33,510 bases of DNA from Nannocystis sp. (lineage in GTDB: Bacteria; Myxococcota_A; Polyangia; Nannocystales; Nannocystaceae): NCBI GenBank assembly GCA_016712315.1, contig JADJRG010000016.1, forward strand, positions 1-33,510, written 5' to 3'. Every line of letters begins with the position of its first letter. Within the stretch, counting starts at the first letter, position 1. Shown piece by piece: positions 16,578 through 24,452 of this stretch. Position numbers and translations under genes: made by a program. Under the pieces are notes generated by a model. That model ran no database searches, had not been told where the DNA came from, and saw nothing but the letters and a program-made list of their open reading frames with translations.

Positions 16578-19500
16578 CTGGGGGATCTTGCGCTTGGAGC
16601 CGATGACGGCGACGCGGTAGTCGGGGAGCGTGCAGAGGATGTCGTCGTGCCACTTCCAGGCGATGGAGCCGGGGACGAGGATGACGGGGCGGCGCACCCA
16701 TCCCTCTTGGCGAGCGCGGGCGACGATCGCGAGGGCGGTGTAGGTCTTGCCGACGCCGACGTCGAAGGCGACGAGGCCGCCGCGCTGGGCGAGCACGCGG
16801 CGGGCGCCGGCGATCTGGTGGTTCTTGAGCTTCGGCGCGCCCGGGCCCCAGCGCGCGATCTCGAGGTTCTCTGCGGGGTATGTGGGGACGATCCGGCCGC
16901 GGAAGCTGCGGTTGTAGGCGTGGACGATCTGCGCCTGTCGGTCGTCATCGCGGGCGACCCAGGCGCGGAAGGCGTCGGACCACTGCTTTTGCAGTTTGAG
17001 GCGCTCCTCAGCGCGGGACCTCTTTTCGGCGAGCTTGTCTTCGCGGCTGCGCGGCCCGCTGTCCAGCTTGGACCGCTTCGGCGGGGTGAACGTGGCGAGA
17101 TCGTGGTTGAGCCACCCGAGGAAGGCAGCGGTGGCGGGCGCGAGCACGGGGCGGGGGCCGCCTTCACGGGTCCGCGCTTCGTAGAGGCCATCGGCGCGGA
17201 TGAGCGAGATGGGGCTGTAGCGGCCGTTGAGCTCCTCGGTGAGCCAGTCGGCGACGACGTCGATGGGGACCCAGCCCTCGTTGGGGCGCAGCTCGGTCAA
17301 GTCGTCGAAGACGACGGGGTCGATCGCGGCGAGCAGACGGTTGACCTGCGACCTGGCGATAAGGTCACCTTGTTGCGCGCGCGCTTGGGCGCGGTCGTGT
17401 TTGGCCCAGAGGTCGATGCCGGTGAGATAGGCGTCTTCGGGGAGCAGCTCATCCCAGGCTTCGCCGTCGAGGGCCCATCCCTTCGCGACGAGCGTGGAGA
17501 CGATATCGGCCTGGTCCGCGCTCCCGCCCTGCGAGAGGTGGAACTTGTGGAGGGTCTCGATGTTGAGGTGGCGACGTTGGCGGAAGAGGAGCTCGGCCTG
17601 GGCGACGACGTCGTCGGGCTGGCCGGTGTACTTGGGCTCGACGACCGGCGGGGCGCGAAGGGCCGCGATGAGCTCGCCGCTGCGGGTGAACGCGTTGAGG
17701 ATCCGCTCGGCCGCGCTGACGCCGTTGTCAGCGAGCGCGCGGAGGTCCTTGCGCTGCCGGGGGTTGCCCTGGGTCTTGGCGAGGTCCACGAGGGCGGCGT
17801 GGAGCTCGGGCCAGAGGGCGGCGGCCCGTGGCGCATCATCGGCGCCGACGGCGGCGAGGTAGCGGCCGACGCGGCGGCCTAGCTCGAGCGCGGGGCGGAG
17901 GGCGTCGTCGGTGCCGCTGGGGACCTCGTCCTCGTCGCGCAGGACCGTCTGAGGGGCGCCGAGGTCGGCGGAGCGGGCGATGGTGTCGATCACGCAGGCG
18001 GTGCAGATCGGGCGCGGATCGAGGGGCGGGAGGCTGTGCAGCTCGCCGGTGACTTTGTAGCGCCAGCTTCGACCTTCATCGCCCGCGAAGGCTCCATCTT
18101 CGGCGCCGAGGATGTGCGAGGGGTGGCGCTCGAAATAGTCGCCGTCGAGGATGTATGTGTCGGCTTCGTCGATCTGGCGGAGCTCGCCGCCGCGGTTGCG
18201 CCAGAAGACGATGTCCATGACGAGCCCCGCGCCCGGCACGTTCTCGCGGCCGCGCAGGTCGTGGCTGGGCAGGCGGTAGGCGCCGAGGAAGTGGTGGCGC
18301 AGGAGGATCTTTTCGCGGAGGGGGCGGTTGGTCTTGCCGGTGACGAAACCGGCGGGGACCAGAAAGACGCCGATCCCGCCCGGGATCAGGAGATCGAGGG
18401 CGCGGCGCATGAAGTAGGCGTAGGCGCGCTTCTCAAAATAAAACTCGTCGCGATCCTCGCGGGCGAACGCGCCGCGCTCGCCGTAGGGCGGGTTGGAGAG
18501 GATGAGGCCGAGGGTGCCGTGGTAGCGCGAGCCTTCTTCGCGGACCCAGCGCTCGAAGGGCATGTGAAAGACGTTGATGTCGCCGCGGAGGGCGCGGAGC
18601 AGGGTGGAGGAGACCTTGGAAAATTCGACGGCGGTCCACTCGATCCGCTTGATCTGGCCGCCCGCTTCGAGGGCGAGGCAGCGGCGAGGTGTGAAGGCGC
18701 GGATGAGGCGGCCGATCCCGGCGCTGGGCTCGAGGGCGCGGACGATCCCGTCGCGGCCGGCGAGCTCGGGAAGGAAGGGACACAGGACCTCGGCGAGCGA
18801 GTCGGCGATGACGGTGGGGGTGTAATATTCGTGGATGAGGCCGAAGGACTCGGGGACGAGATCGGCGGGGAATTGATCTTGGACCTTGTCGATGCTGAGG
18901 CCGCCCCAGCCGGAGTAGCGGGTGAGGATCTGGAGGTCCCCCGAGGTCATCTCGCCTGGCTCTTTGGCCATGACGAGGCGCATCGCCTGGAGGTTGGCCT
19001 CGGTGCGCCAGGGCTTGTCCTTGAGATCGGGGGGAGACTCGATCTCGACGGTCGGGGCGGAGGGGGTGACGTCGGCGGCGGTGCGCGACCAGAGGGCGTT
19101 GGCGTAGCGATCGAGGCGGGCGCCGTCGGCGATCTGATCGCGGATCTGGGCGACGCGCTGGTGAGCGGCGTCGAAGATGTTGTGGAGGGCGGAGGCGCCG
19201 GTGTAGGCGGGGTTCTCGTGCAACACGCCCTTCGCGTCGCGGAGGGCGATGACGGCGGCGCCGTCGCCTGACAAGAGGGCGAGCGCGGGGTAGCGGAGGA
19301 GCAGCGGCTCGGCGGCTTGGCCCTTGGCGCGGAGCAGGATCGCTTCGGCGCGCAGGTCGACGTAGGTGCGGGCTCGACGGGCGAGGCGCTCTTGCTGGTC
19401 TGGGGGGGCCTCCGTGACGCGGTCGCTCAGCTTTTGGAGGAGCTCGGCGCGGCCCGTGGGGTCGTCGTCACGCCAGCCCGGCCGAGTGCGCTCCTTGAGC

Positions 19501-19709
19501 ACGAGCTGGTCGACCTCGCTCCAGTCGGCGGGGGTGCGTGGCGCGCGGCCGCGCCTGATCCGGCGCGCGGCGAGCTCGTGCTCGATGACGCCGAGCAGGC
19601 GGGCGCGGTGGCGATTTAAGAATTCCTCGATGACGAGGAGCCCGTGCCGCTGCTCGGCCTTGGGGCGCCAGGTCTGCAGGGCGGCGTTGAGGATCGCGAG
19701 GGCGTTCAT
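16578..19709 (-). CDS. N-terminal part of giant N6-adenine methylase-helicase, truncated by the IS
   Basis: ATG at 19709 overlaps the upstream stop (ATGA). The frame is clean for 1,044 codons up to the IS. Residues 1-220 are a helical N-terminal region (LQTWRPKAEQRHGLLVIEEF, EQLVLKERT-like). The methylase region follows: DLQILTRYSGWGGLSIDKVQ, EYYTPTVIADSL, then ALEPSAGIGRLIRAF (SAM motif I, about residue 323) and LILSNPPYGERGAF (NPPY catalytic motif IV, residues 406-409), typical of gamma-class N6-adenine DNA methylases. Near the C-terminal side is LVAFDVGVGKTYTALAIVAR (Walker A, about residue 981). With the part at 11503-14652 it makes about 2,090 aa. As it stands, translation runs into the IS and stops at 16533, leaving methylase plus Walker A without the rest of the helicase. 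Confidence 0.85.
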
Positions 19710-20038
19710 TCTGCGGTCTCCCGAGCGGTGGGAAGGCGGCACGCGCAGCCGCCGGGCCACACGTCAAACTCGCCGCCGCCCTGCATGTGGCCTTGTCGCA
19801 GCCAGGCGAGGCAGGCGCCGTGGGCGGAGCTGTCGGCGGGGACGAGGTAGAGCTGTCCGCGCTGGTTCGGGAGCGCGGGGCGGCCTTTCACGAGCTCGAA
19901 CTCGATCGATGGTTCGAGGAAGCGATAGCCGCTGGCGGTGGGGACCAGGTCGAGGTGCTCGGCGAGCTGTCGGAGGGCCTGGCTGTCGACGAAGAAGCGC
20001 GTGCCGACGCGGTAGATGTGTCCGGGAGTGGAGGTCAT
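19706..20038 (-). CDS. Small soluble protein, unknown function
   Basis: ATG at 20038 comes one base after the TGA of the upstream gene. Longer in-frame starts lie inside that gene and are rejected. The product is 110 aa: TPGHIYRVGTRFFVDSQALR, LAEHLDLVPTASGYRFLEPS, ALPNQRGQLYLVPADSSAHG, GEFDVWPGGCACRLPTA. It is a mixed alpha/beta composition with two Cys near the end and no membrane segment. The stop overlaps the ATG of the methylase-helicase, so it is probably co-translated with it and could be a partner. No family is recognised. Confidence 0.6.
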   Translation of the reverse strand: MTSTPGHIYRVGTRFFVDSQALRQLAEHLDLVPTASGYRFLEPSIEFELVKGRPALPNQRGQLYLVPADSSAHGACLAWLRQGHMQGGGEFDVWPGGCACRLPTARETAE

Positions 20039-20039
20039 G

Positions 20040-21548
20040 TCAGTCGTCCTCGTCCTCGTCGGGGTCGGCGCCGCGCATCGCCTGCCGGACTGCATCGGTG
20101 AGCGAGTCCATGAGCTCCTTGTCGGTCGAGGCATCGATCGTGGGATCGGGGGTAGGATCGGGCGTGGGCGGTTTTTCTTTGGGGGTTTTGGGGGTGGTGG
20201 GCATGGCCTTGGAGGTGCTCCGCGGGCGCGTGGTGGCTTCTTTCTTCTTTTTCTTCTCTGGGGGCTGGGTTTCGGCGGCGTCGGCGTCGGCGGCGCTGAG
20301 CTGGCCGAGGAGGTCGAGGGCGCGGACCTCGAGGGCTTCCCGGGTGCCGCAGCCGAGCTGGTCGAAGTCGGTGTCTCCCTTGCGGGCGAAGGCGAGCGCG
20401 AAGGAGCCGCCTTCGGTCTGGACGAGCCGGAACTCGCCGTCTCCCACCGCGGCGACGCAGATCTGGGCGTCGCCCTCGACGGTCTCGCGCCAGGTGATCT
20501 CGCTGTCGCCCAGGCGCAGGCGCTTGGGGCGTGGGCAGGCGCTCAGGTCGCCGCCAGCGGCGCGGAAGGCGGCGGGGGTGGGCAGGTCGCTCTCGGCGAG
20601 GCTGATCGCGAGCGCCTTGAGGGCCTCGGTTTGGCCGCAGCCGTAGTCGTAGATCGGGCCGTCGCTGTGTTCATAAAAGAGCCCGGCGATCCCGCCCGTG
20701 CGTGGGGTGATGCGGAAGGCGCCGTTGGCCCAGGTCGCTTCGAGGGTTTTGCGGCCTTTGACCTCCTGGGTGCGCCACTGGAGGCTGACGGGCACGATCT
20801 CAGGGGTGGGCGGCGGTGGTGGCGGCGGTGGCGGTGGCGGTGGCGGCTCGGGTTCGCCTTCGTCCGTGGGCGCGACCGCGCCGAGCTCGGTGGCGTGTTT
20901 GTTGAGGATCTCGATCAGGCCGGGTACGTCCGCCTCGAGCACGCCCTCCTTGACCAGCTCGCGGCGTACGTCGCCGTTGGGCTGCAAAAAGACGTAGGGA
21001 TGGAGATCGAGCTCGGTGTCGTCCCACGAGATGGTGGACGTCAAACGGTCGGAGTGGACGGTGTAGCGGCCGAAAACGTCGTAACGCTCCGTGCTGGGCA
21101 AGTAGCGGGCCTTGCGACCCCTGCCCGTCTGGATGAGGTCGCCGCGCTCGACGAGGCGGCCGAGCGCGGCGAGGATGTGGACGGGGTCGAGCTCGCGCTC
21201 GCGCTCGCGGAACGCCCTGCGCAGCGCGCCGAGGGTGTAGTTGCCGTCCTTGACCTCGCGGAGGACGGCGAGGTCGAGGGCCCGATCGGTGGGGAAGTCA
21301 TGAGCCTTCGGCCTCCGTTTGGTCTTGGCTTTGGGCTCGGGCTCGGGTTCGGGCTCGGGCTCGGGTTCGGGCTCGGGCTCGGGTTCAGGCTCGGGCTCAC
21401 TCGCCTTGCCTGCCTTGCCTGACTTGCCTGCCTTGCCGCCTTTGCTCTTGCCCTTCTGAATATCATCAGGCCAAGCGCCGACCGCGACCTCCTGGATCTC
21501 GCCGGTGTCAGTGTCACGGAGCTTGATGCTCATGAGGACGACGGCCAT
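20040..21548 (-). CDS. Winged-helix protein with EP-repeat linker and duplicated C-terminal domain
   Basis: ATG at 21548 has AGGAG nine bases upstream. Residues 1-30 are a small beta unit (MSIKLRDTDTGEIQEVAVGA), residues 32-50 are Lys/Gly-rich, and about 12 EP repeats follow. Residues about 85-150 look like a winged helix (LDLAVLREVKDGNYTLGALR, HILAALGRLVERGDLIQTGR, KARYLPS). After a poly-proline run come two related domains, each with a beta sheet then a (G)CG-x-T/R-E-A helix: WRTQEVKGRKTLEATWANG with YDYGCGQTEALKALA, and WRETVEGDAQICVAAVGDG with QLGCGTREALEVRAL. The tail is Lys/Pro-rich and ends in an acidic patch. It has 502 residues and no frame breaks. It is probably a DNA-binding protein that regulates or condenses element DNA. 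That role is inference. Confidence 0.65.
   Translation of the reverse strand: MAVVLMSIKLRDTDTGEIQEVAVGAWPDDIQKGKSKGGKAGKSGKAGKASEPEPEPEPEPEPEPEPEPEPEPKAKTKRRPKAHDFPTDRALDLAVLREVKDGNYTLGALRRAFRERERELDPVHILAALGRLVERGDLIQTGRGRKARYLPSTERYDVFGRYTVHSDRLTSTISWDDTELDLHPYVFLQPNGDVRRELVKEGVLEADVPGLIEILNKHATELGAVAPTDEGEPEPPPPPPPPPPPPPTPEIVPVSLQWRTQEVKGRKTLEATWANGAFRITPRTGGIAGLFYEHSDGPIYDYGCGQTEALKALAISLAESDLPTPAAFRAAGGDLSACPRPKRLRLGDSEITWRETVEGDAQICVAAVGDGEFRLVQTEGGSFALAFARKGDTDFDQLGCGTREALEVRALDLLGQLSAADADAAETQPPEKKKKKEATTRPRSTSKAMPTTPKTPKEKPPTPDPTPDPTIDASTDKELMDSLTDAVRQAMRGADPDEDEDD
21336..21399. repeat. 6-bp-based tandem repeat coding for (EP)n
   Basis: Runs of GGGCTC and GGGTTC alternate with an 18-bp super-period and code for the EP repeat of the 20040-21548 protein. 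The length may vary between strains by slippage. Confidence 0.7.
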
Positions 21549-21560
21549 GACGACGGACTC

Positions 21561-21788
21561 CTAACCGTTCTTCTCGTTGCCGTTGCCGTTGCCGTTGCCG
21601 TTCCCGTTGCCGTTGCCGTTCCCGACCTTGCAGGCGCAGGGCGGCTTGTTTTTGGGTTTGGCGATCAAGTACCCGACGCCGACGCCGGTCGCGCCGGAGA
21701 CGAGCAGACCGATGGCGGTCCAGAGCGAGCGTGAGCCGGGCTGAGCGGCCTGTTTGGTGTCAGTGTCAGTTTCGTTCGTGTTTTCCAT
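21561..21788 (-). CDS. Small one-pass membrane protein with NG repeat tail
   Basis: ATG at 21788 follows AGGTAGG. The product is 75 aa: a polar N-terminus (MENTNETDTDTKQAAQPG), one membrane segment (LWTAIGLLVSGATGVGVGYL), a short basic linker with two Cys (KPPCACKVGN), and about eight Asn-Gly repeats before a charged end. Small, one-pass and low-complexity, it is the kind of protein found in virion membranes and pilus or secretion clusters. The sequence alone cannot tell which. It lies behind a candidate terminator, so it may begin a new transcript segment. Confidence 0.65.
   Translation of the reverse strand: MENTNETDTDTKQAAQPGSRSLWTAIGLLVSGATGVGVGYLIAKPKNKPPCACKVGNGNGNGNGNGNGNGNEKNG
21571..21626. 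repeat. 6-bp tandem repeat coding for (NG)n
   Basis: CCGTTG/CCGTTC units repeat about nine times in tandem and code for NGNG on the minus strand in the 75-aa membrane protein. Confidence 0.75.
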
Positions 21789-21808
21789 TTCCTACCTACC
21801 TTCCCTCT

Positions 21809-21836
21809 CTTCACACTTCACATTTCACATTTCACA
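21809..21836. repeat. Four 7-bp direct repeats upstream of the 75-aa gene
   Basis: On the minus strand the sequence reads TGTGAAA TGTGAAA TGTGAAG TGTGAAG with no spacers, between the candidate terminator and the Shine-Dalgarno sequence of the 21561-21788 gene. It is non-coding here. It could be a protein-binding array on DNA or RNA, or simple slippage. Confidence 0.6.
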
Positions 21837-21861
21837 AAAAATCGAGGCCGACGGCGTCGGC
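21836..21861 (-). terminator. Candidate intrinsic terminator or attenuator inside the cluster
   Basis: Minus strand: a perfect 6-bp hairpin, GCCGAC-GCC-GTCGGC (21861-21847), followed after five bases by U6 (21841-21836), directly after the stop of the 21880-22881 gene. The stem is GC-rich, but the gap before the U-run weakens it. Confidence 0.4.
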
Positions 21862-21879
21862 GCCGCCGCCGAGGACGGG

Positions 21880-22881
21880 TCAATGCAGCTCGTCGAGCCT
21901 CGCGAGCGGCGCGAAGGGCCGCCGGGCCGCGATGCAGGGATCGGGGCTTTGGTCGGCGAGGGTGCGCAGCTCGGGGATGAGGCGATGACGGGCCCGGATC
22001 AGCGCGCGCCTCATCGCGAAGAAGGCGGCGAAGCGGCTCTGGATGTAGTTAAAGGCAGCGGCGCTGATGAAGCCGCGGGGGCCGTTGAGGCCGAGGGTGT
22101 GCTCGTCGCCCTGGACGCGGAGTAGCTGTTTTTCGAGGCGGAGGGCGGGGCTCTGGTTGTCGGCGAGGGGGCCGGCGATAGCGCTGCGCCAGTGCTTCCA
22201 ATGGGCGACGACGTCGCGCGCGTCTTGGCGGAGGTTGCCCTCGGCTTGCCAGAACCCGCTGGCGATTTGCAGGGCGCGATGGGCGGGTTGGTGGGCGGCG
22301 TTACTCTTCCAGGCGAGGGCGGGCGCGGGCGACTGGAGGCGGTGGCCGTACACCCAGGGAAACGTGCCGAGGGAGAGGCGTAGCGGGGTGTTCCAGCCGC
22401 AGAGGGGCCCGTTGTTCTTGATCGGCGCGGTCTCGGGGGTGGCGTCGCCGAAGTAGCTGGGGCCGGCGTCGGCCAAAAACGCGCGCTTGGGGCGGATGAC
22501 GATGTTGAGGTCGCTGCGGTCGGGCGCGGAGCGGGTTTGAGCCTCGAGCTGGCTGTCTTGGCCCGCGGTGAGCGGGGGGGACTGCCAGGTGGCGAGGTTG
22601 AAGCAGGCGCCTTCCGGGAGGGAGTCGGCGCTGATGACGACCTGCCAGAGGCTCCGAGGGCGGGTTTTTGTAAAAAGATGCTCGAGGGCGATGTCGCGGA
22701 TCCGGGCGCGATCGGTGCGCACGTCGCCCTCGCGTTGGCGATCGGCGTGTTGTTGGAAGGCGGCGAGGGCTTCGGTGCTGACATCACAAAAACCCATGCG
22801 GCAGCGGCGGAGGCCGTTGAGGGTGTCATCGAGGGCCTCCGACCAGCCCATCGCCGCGGCGATCTCGGTCCACTGTTGCAC
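21880..22881 (-). CDS. Unidentified soluble protein, at least 333 aa
   Basis: The first usable start in this frame is GTG at 22881, but the frame is open and protein-like for about 32 more codons (ITCYDPELDRFADEIAGDFD, YLSAAERESWLV) back to the stop of the upstream gene at 22980. The true start is therefore probably there and hidden by a base error. Features are DTLNGLRRCRMGFCDVSTEA, LEHLFTKTRPRSLWQVVISA, a Trp-rich central part (LSLGTFPWVYGHRLQSPAPA, DVVAHWKHWRSAIAGPL) and a basic helical end (SRFAAFFAMRRALIRARHRL). There are no membrane segments. It sits between the transglycosylase-like gene and a candidate terminator. I recognise no family. Confidence 0.6.
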   Translation of the reverse strand: MQQWTEIAAAMGWSEALDDTLNGLRRCRMGFCDVSTEALAAFQQHADRQREGDVRTDRARIRDIALEHLFTKTRPRSLWQVVISADSLPEGACFNLATWQSPPLTAGQDSQLEAQTRSAPDRSDLNIVIRPKRAFLADAGPSYFGDATPETAPIKNNGPLCGWNTPLRLSLGTFPWVYGHRLQSPAPALAWKSNAAHQPAHRALQIASGFWQAEGNLRQDARDVVAHWKHWRSAIAGPLADNQSPALRLEKQLLRVQGDEHTLGLNGPRGFISAAAFNYIQSRFAAFFAMRRALIRARHRLIPELRTLADQSPDPCIAARRPFAPLARLDELH

Positions 22882-22979
22882 GAGCCATGACTCGCGCTCG
22901 GCGGCGGAGAGGTAGTCGAAGTCGCCGGCGATCTCGTCGGCGAAGCGGTCGAGCTCGGGGTCGTAGCAGGTGATCGTGA

Positions 22980-23849
22980 CTAGCCCTTGGTCCGAGGGGG
23001 TGGGAGTTGGCCGACGAGATCGGCGAAGAGCTTGGGGACGCCCGGCCAGCGCGCGGCGCTGAGGGTTTTGGGGATCGTCGTGATGTCCTCGAGATCGACG
23101 CCGAGCTCGATCGCGTCGCTGTTAAAACGATCGCGTACGGCCTGGTAGGTCTTGGAGCCGCGATCGGCCTTGAGCAGCGAGGGGCTCGCCCAGCCGGCTT
23201 TGATGTCGAGGTGATCGTCGAGGCGGTAGTGGGCGACGAGGCGCTGGAGGTAGACGCACGCGGCGAAGCCAGCGACGCGGGGGAGGAACATGACGTTCGG
23301 CGGGCTTTGCAGGAGGGGGGCGGCGTCGCCTTCTTCGGGGACTCCCGTCCACAAAAAATAGGGAGCGAGGGCGCCGAAGAGGCCGCCAGAGCCGAATTCC
23401 GCGGCCTGCATGCCGTAGGCGAGCGCGGGGTTGCGGTCTTTCATGTTGTCGTAGGCGCGGCGTGACGCCTTGCGTTCGGCCTCGGAGTCGTTGAGGGCGG
23501 TGGCGACGAAGGCGCTCTCTCGTTTGGCGATCGTGGCGAAGATCCGGCCGGCGCCGTCGATGCCGCTGAGGCGCTCCATGAGGGCGAAGAGCGGGCGCAG
23601 GTTGGTGGGGGTCTTGCCCCAATTTCGGACGAGATCGAAGCCGGGTACGTCGGCGGCGTTGGGGAGCGCGGCGATGGTGTCGCTGGGGGCCGGTGCGTTG
23701 GGCGTGGGGGCGGGCTCGCTGGTGGGCGCGGGCGCGGGCGTCGGGGTGGGGAGCTGGTTCGCGGGTTCTTCGTCGTCGCGCAGGAGCAGGGCGGCGACGC
23801 CGATGACGCCGACGGTCGCGAGTCCGCCGAGGATCAGGGTGGAGTTCAT
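22980..23849 (-). CDS. Membrane-anchored lytic transglycosylase-like (lysozyme-fold) protein
   Basis: ATG at 23849 has AAGGAG seven bases upstream. Residues 1-23 form a membrane anchor (LILGGLATVGVIGVAALLL). Residues 25-65 are a Pro/Ala/Thr linker. The rest looks like a lysozyme-fold muramidase: LFALMERLSGIDGAGRIFAT, then IAKRESAFVATALND, where the Glu in KRES is the candidate catalytic acid as in SLT-type enzymes, then AAEFGSGGLFGALAPYFLWT and a helical region LPRVAGFAACVYLQRLVAHY. Such enzymes cleave the MurNAc-GlcNAc bond. The frame is unbroken, 289 aa. With the M23 gene it gives the cluster two wall-cutting proteins, both tethered to a membrane. The fold is inferred from the E-x2-F and G-rich pattern, not from a search. 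Confidence 0.6.
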   Translation of the reverse strand: MNSTLILGGLATVGVIGVAALLLRDDEEPANQLPTPTPAPAPTSEPAPTPNAPAPSDTIAALPNAADVPGFDLVRNWGKTPTNLRPLFALMERLSGIDGAGRIFATIAKRESAFVATALNDSEAERKASRRAYDNMKDRNPALAYGMQAAEFGSGGLFGALAPYFLWTGVPEEGDAAPLLQSPPNVMFLPRVAGFAACVYLQRLVAHYRLDDHLDIKAGWASPSLLKADRGSKTYQAVRDRFNSDAIELGVDLEDITTIPKTLSAARWPGVPKLFADLVGQLPPPRTKG

Positions 23850-23865
23850 GAGCGGCTCCTTACGG

Positions 23866-24416
23866 TCATGGCCGCGGCGGCGGTCCCCAGCCGATCACCG
23901 CGAGGGTGGCGATCGCGCCGCGGCTGAGGGTGGGGCTGTTGGTGTTCGATGAAGGGGCGGTGTCGAGCGCGGTGGTGTTGGGAGCGGGCTCGCCCACCGG
24001 GTCCGTGGCGGGGTCTTGGGGTTGATTCGAGCCGCCGGGGGCGCCGAGGGCTTGGAGGGTTGTTTGCGGATCCCAGGCGGCGAGGGCCTCGAGCGCGCGT
24101 TCGCCCTGCTCGCTCTTGGGGTCCAGGCGGTAGCTCGGGACCCCCTCGTCGTCCGGGTCGACTTGGCCGAGGATCAGCTCCACGGCCGCCGGAGGGCCCC
24201 CAGGCCGCGCCACGACCGCCGACCAGGGCATGGGGGGCCGACGCGGCGGACGGCGTCCAGGAAGCGGCTGCGGGCCTCTGGGGTGGCCTCCGTCCACAGC
24301 GTGGCGATGAAGAGGCGGACCTCCCCCTCGAGCGCGCTGAGCTGCTCCGGGGTCGCAGCGGCGAGCCGCGCGCTGTAGCGCGCGAGCATGTCTACACGAG
24401 AGGGGTCGATGTACAT
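23866..24416 (-). CDS. Small protein with C-terminal hydrophobic segment, one frameshift
   Basis: ATG at 24416 follows AAGGAAGAG. The first frame gives MYIDPSRVDMLARYSARLAA and LEGEVRLFIATLWTEATPEA. At the G6 run at 24232-24237 one extra base restores RVGPPMPWSAVVARPGGPPA, LILGQVDPDDEGVPSYRLDP, a Pro/Thr/Asn linker and a short hydrophobic end, RGAIATLAVIGWG. About 183 aa. The C-terminal hydrophobic part is short for a membrane segment. No family is recognised. It lies between a capsid-like candidate and the transglycosylase-like gene. Confidence 0.55.
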
Positions 24417-24452
24417 GGTTCGGGTCTCTTCCTTGGTGCTTGTGCTGCTGGG

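Noticed and set aside
15942..17882. Long plus-strand open frame (646 codons)
   Set aside because: It lies antisense to the IS and the methylase gene; such frames are common in GC-rich DNA, and its composition (Gly/Asp/Val/Glu-rich with no motif) is that of a shadow.
20016..21422. Plus-strand frame of 468 codons with GLGFGL repeats
   Set aside because: The repeats are the complement of the EP-coding repeat in the real minus-strand gene; there are no motifs and no start signal.
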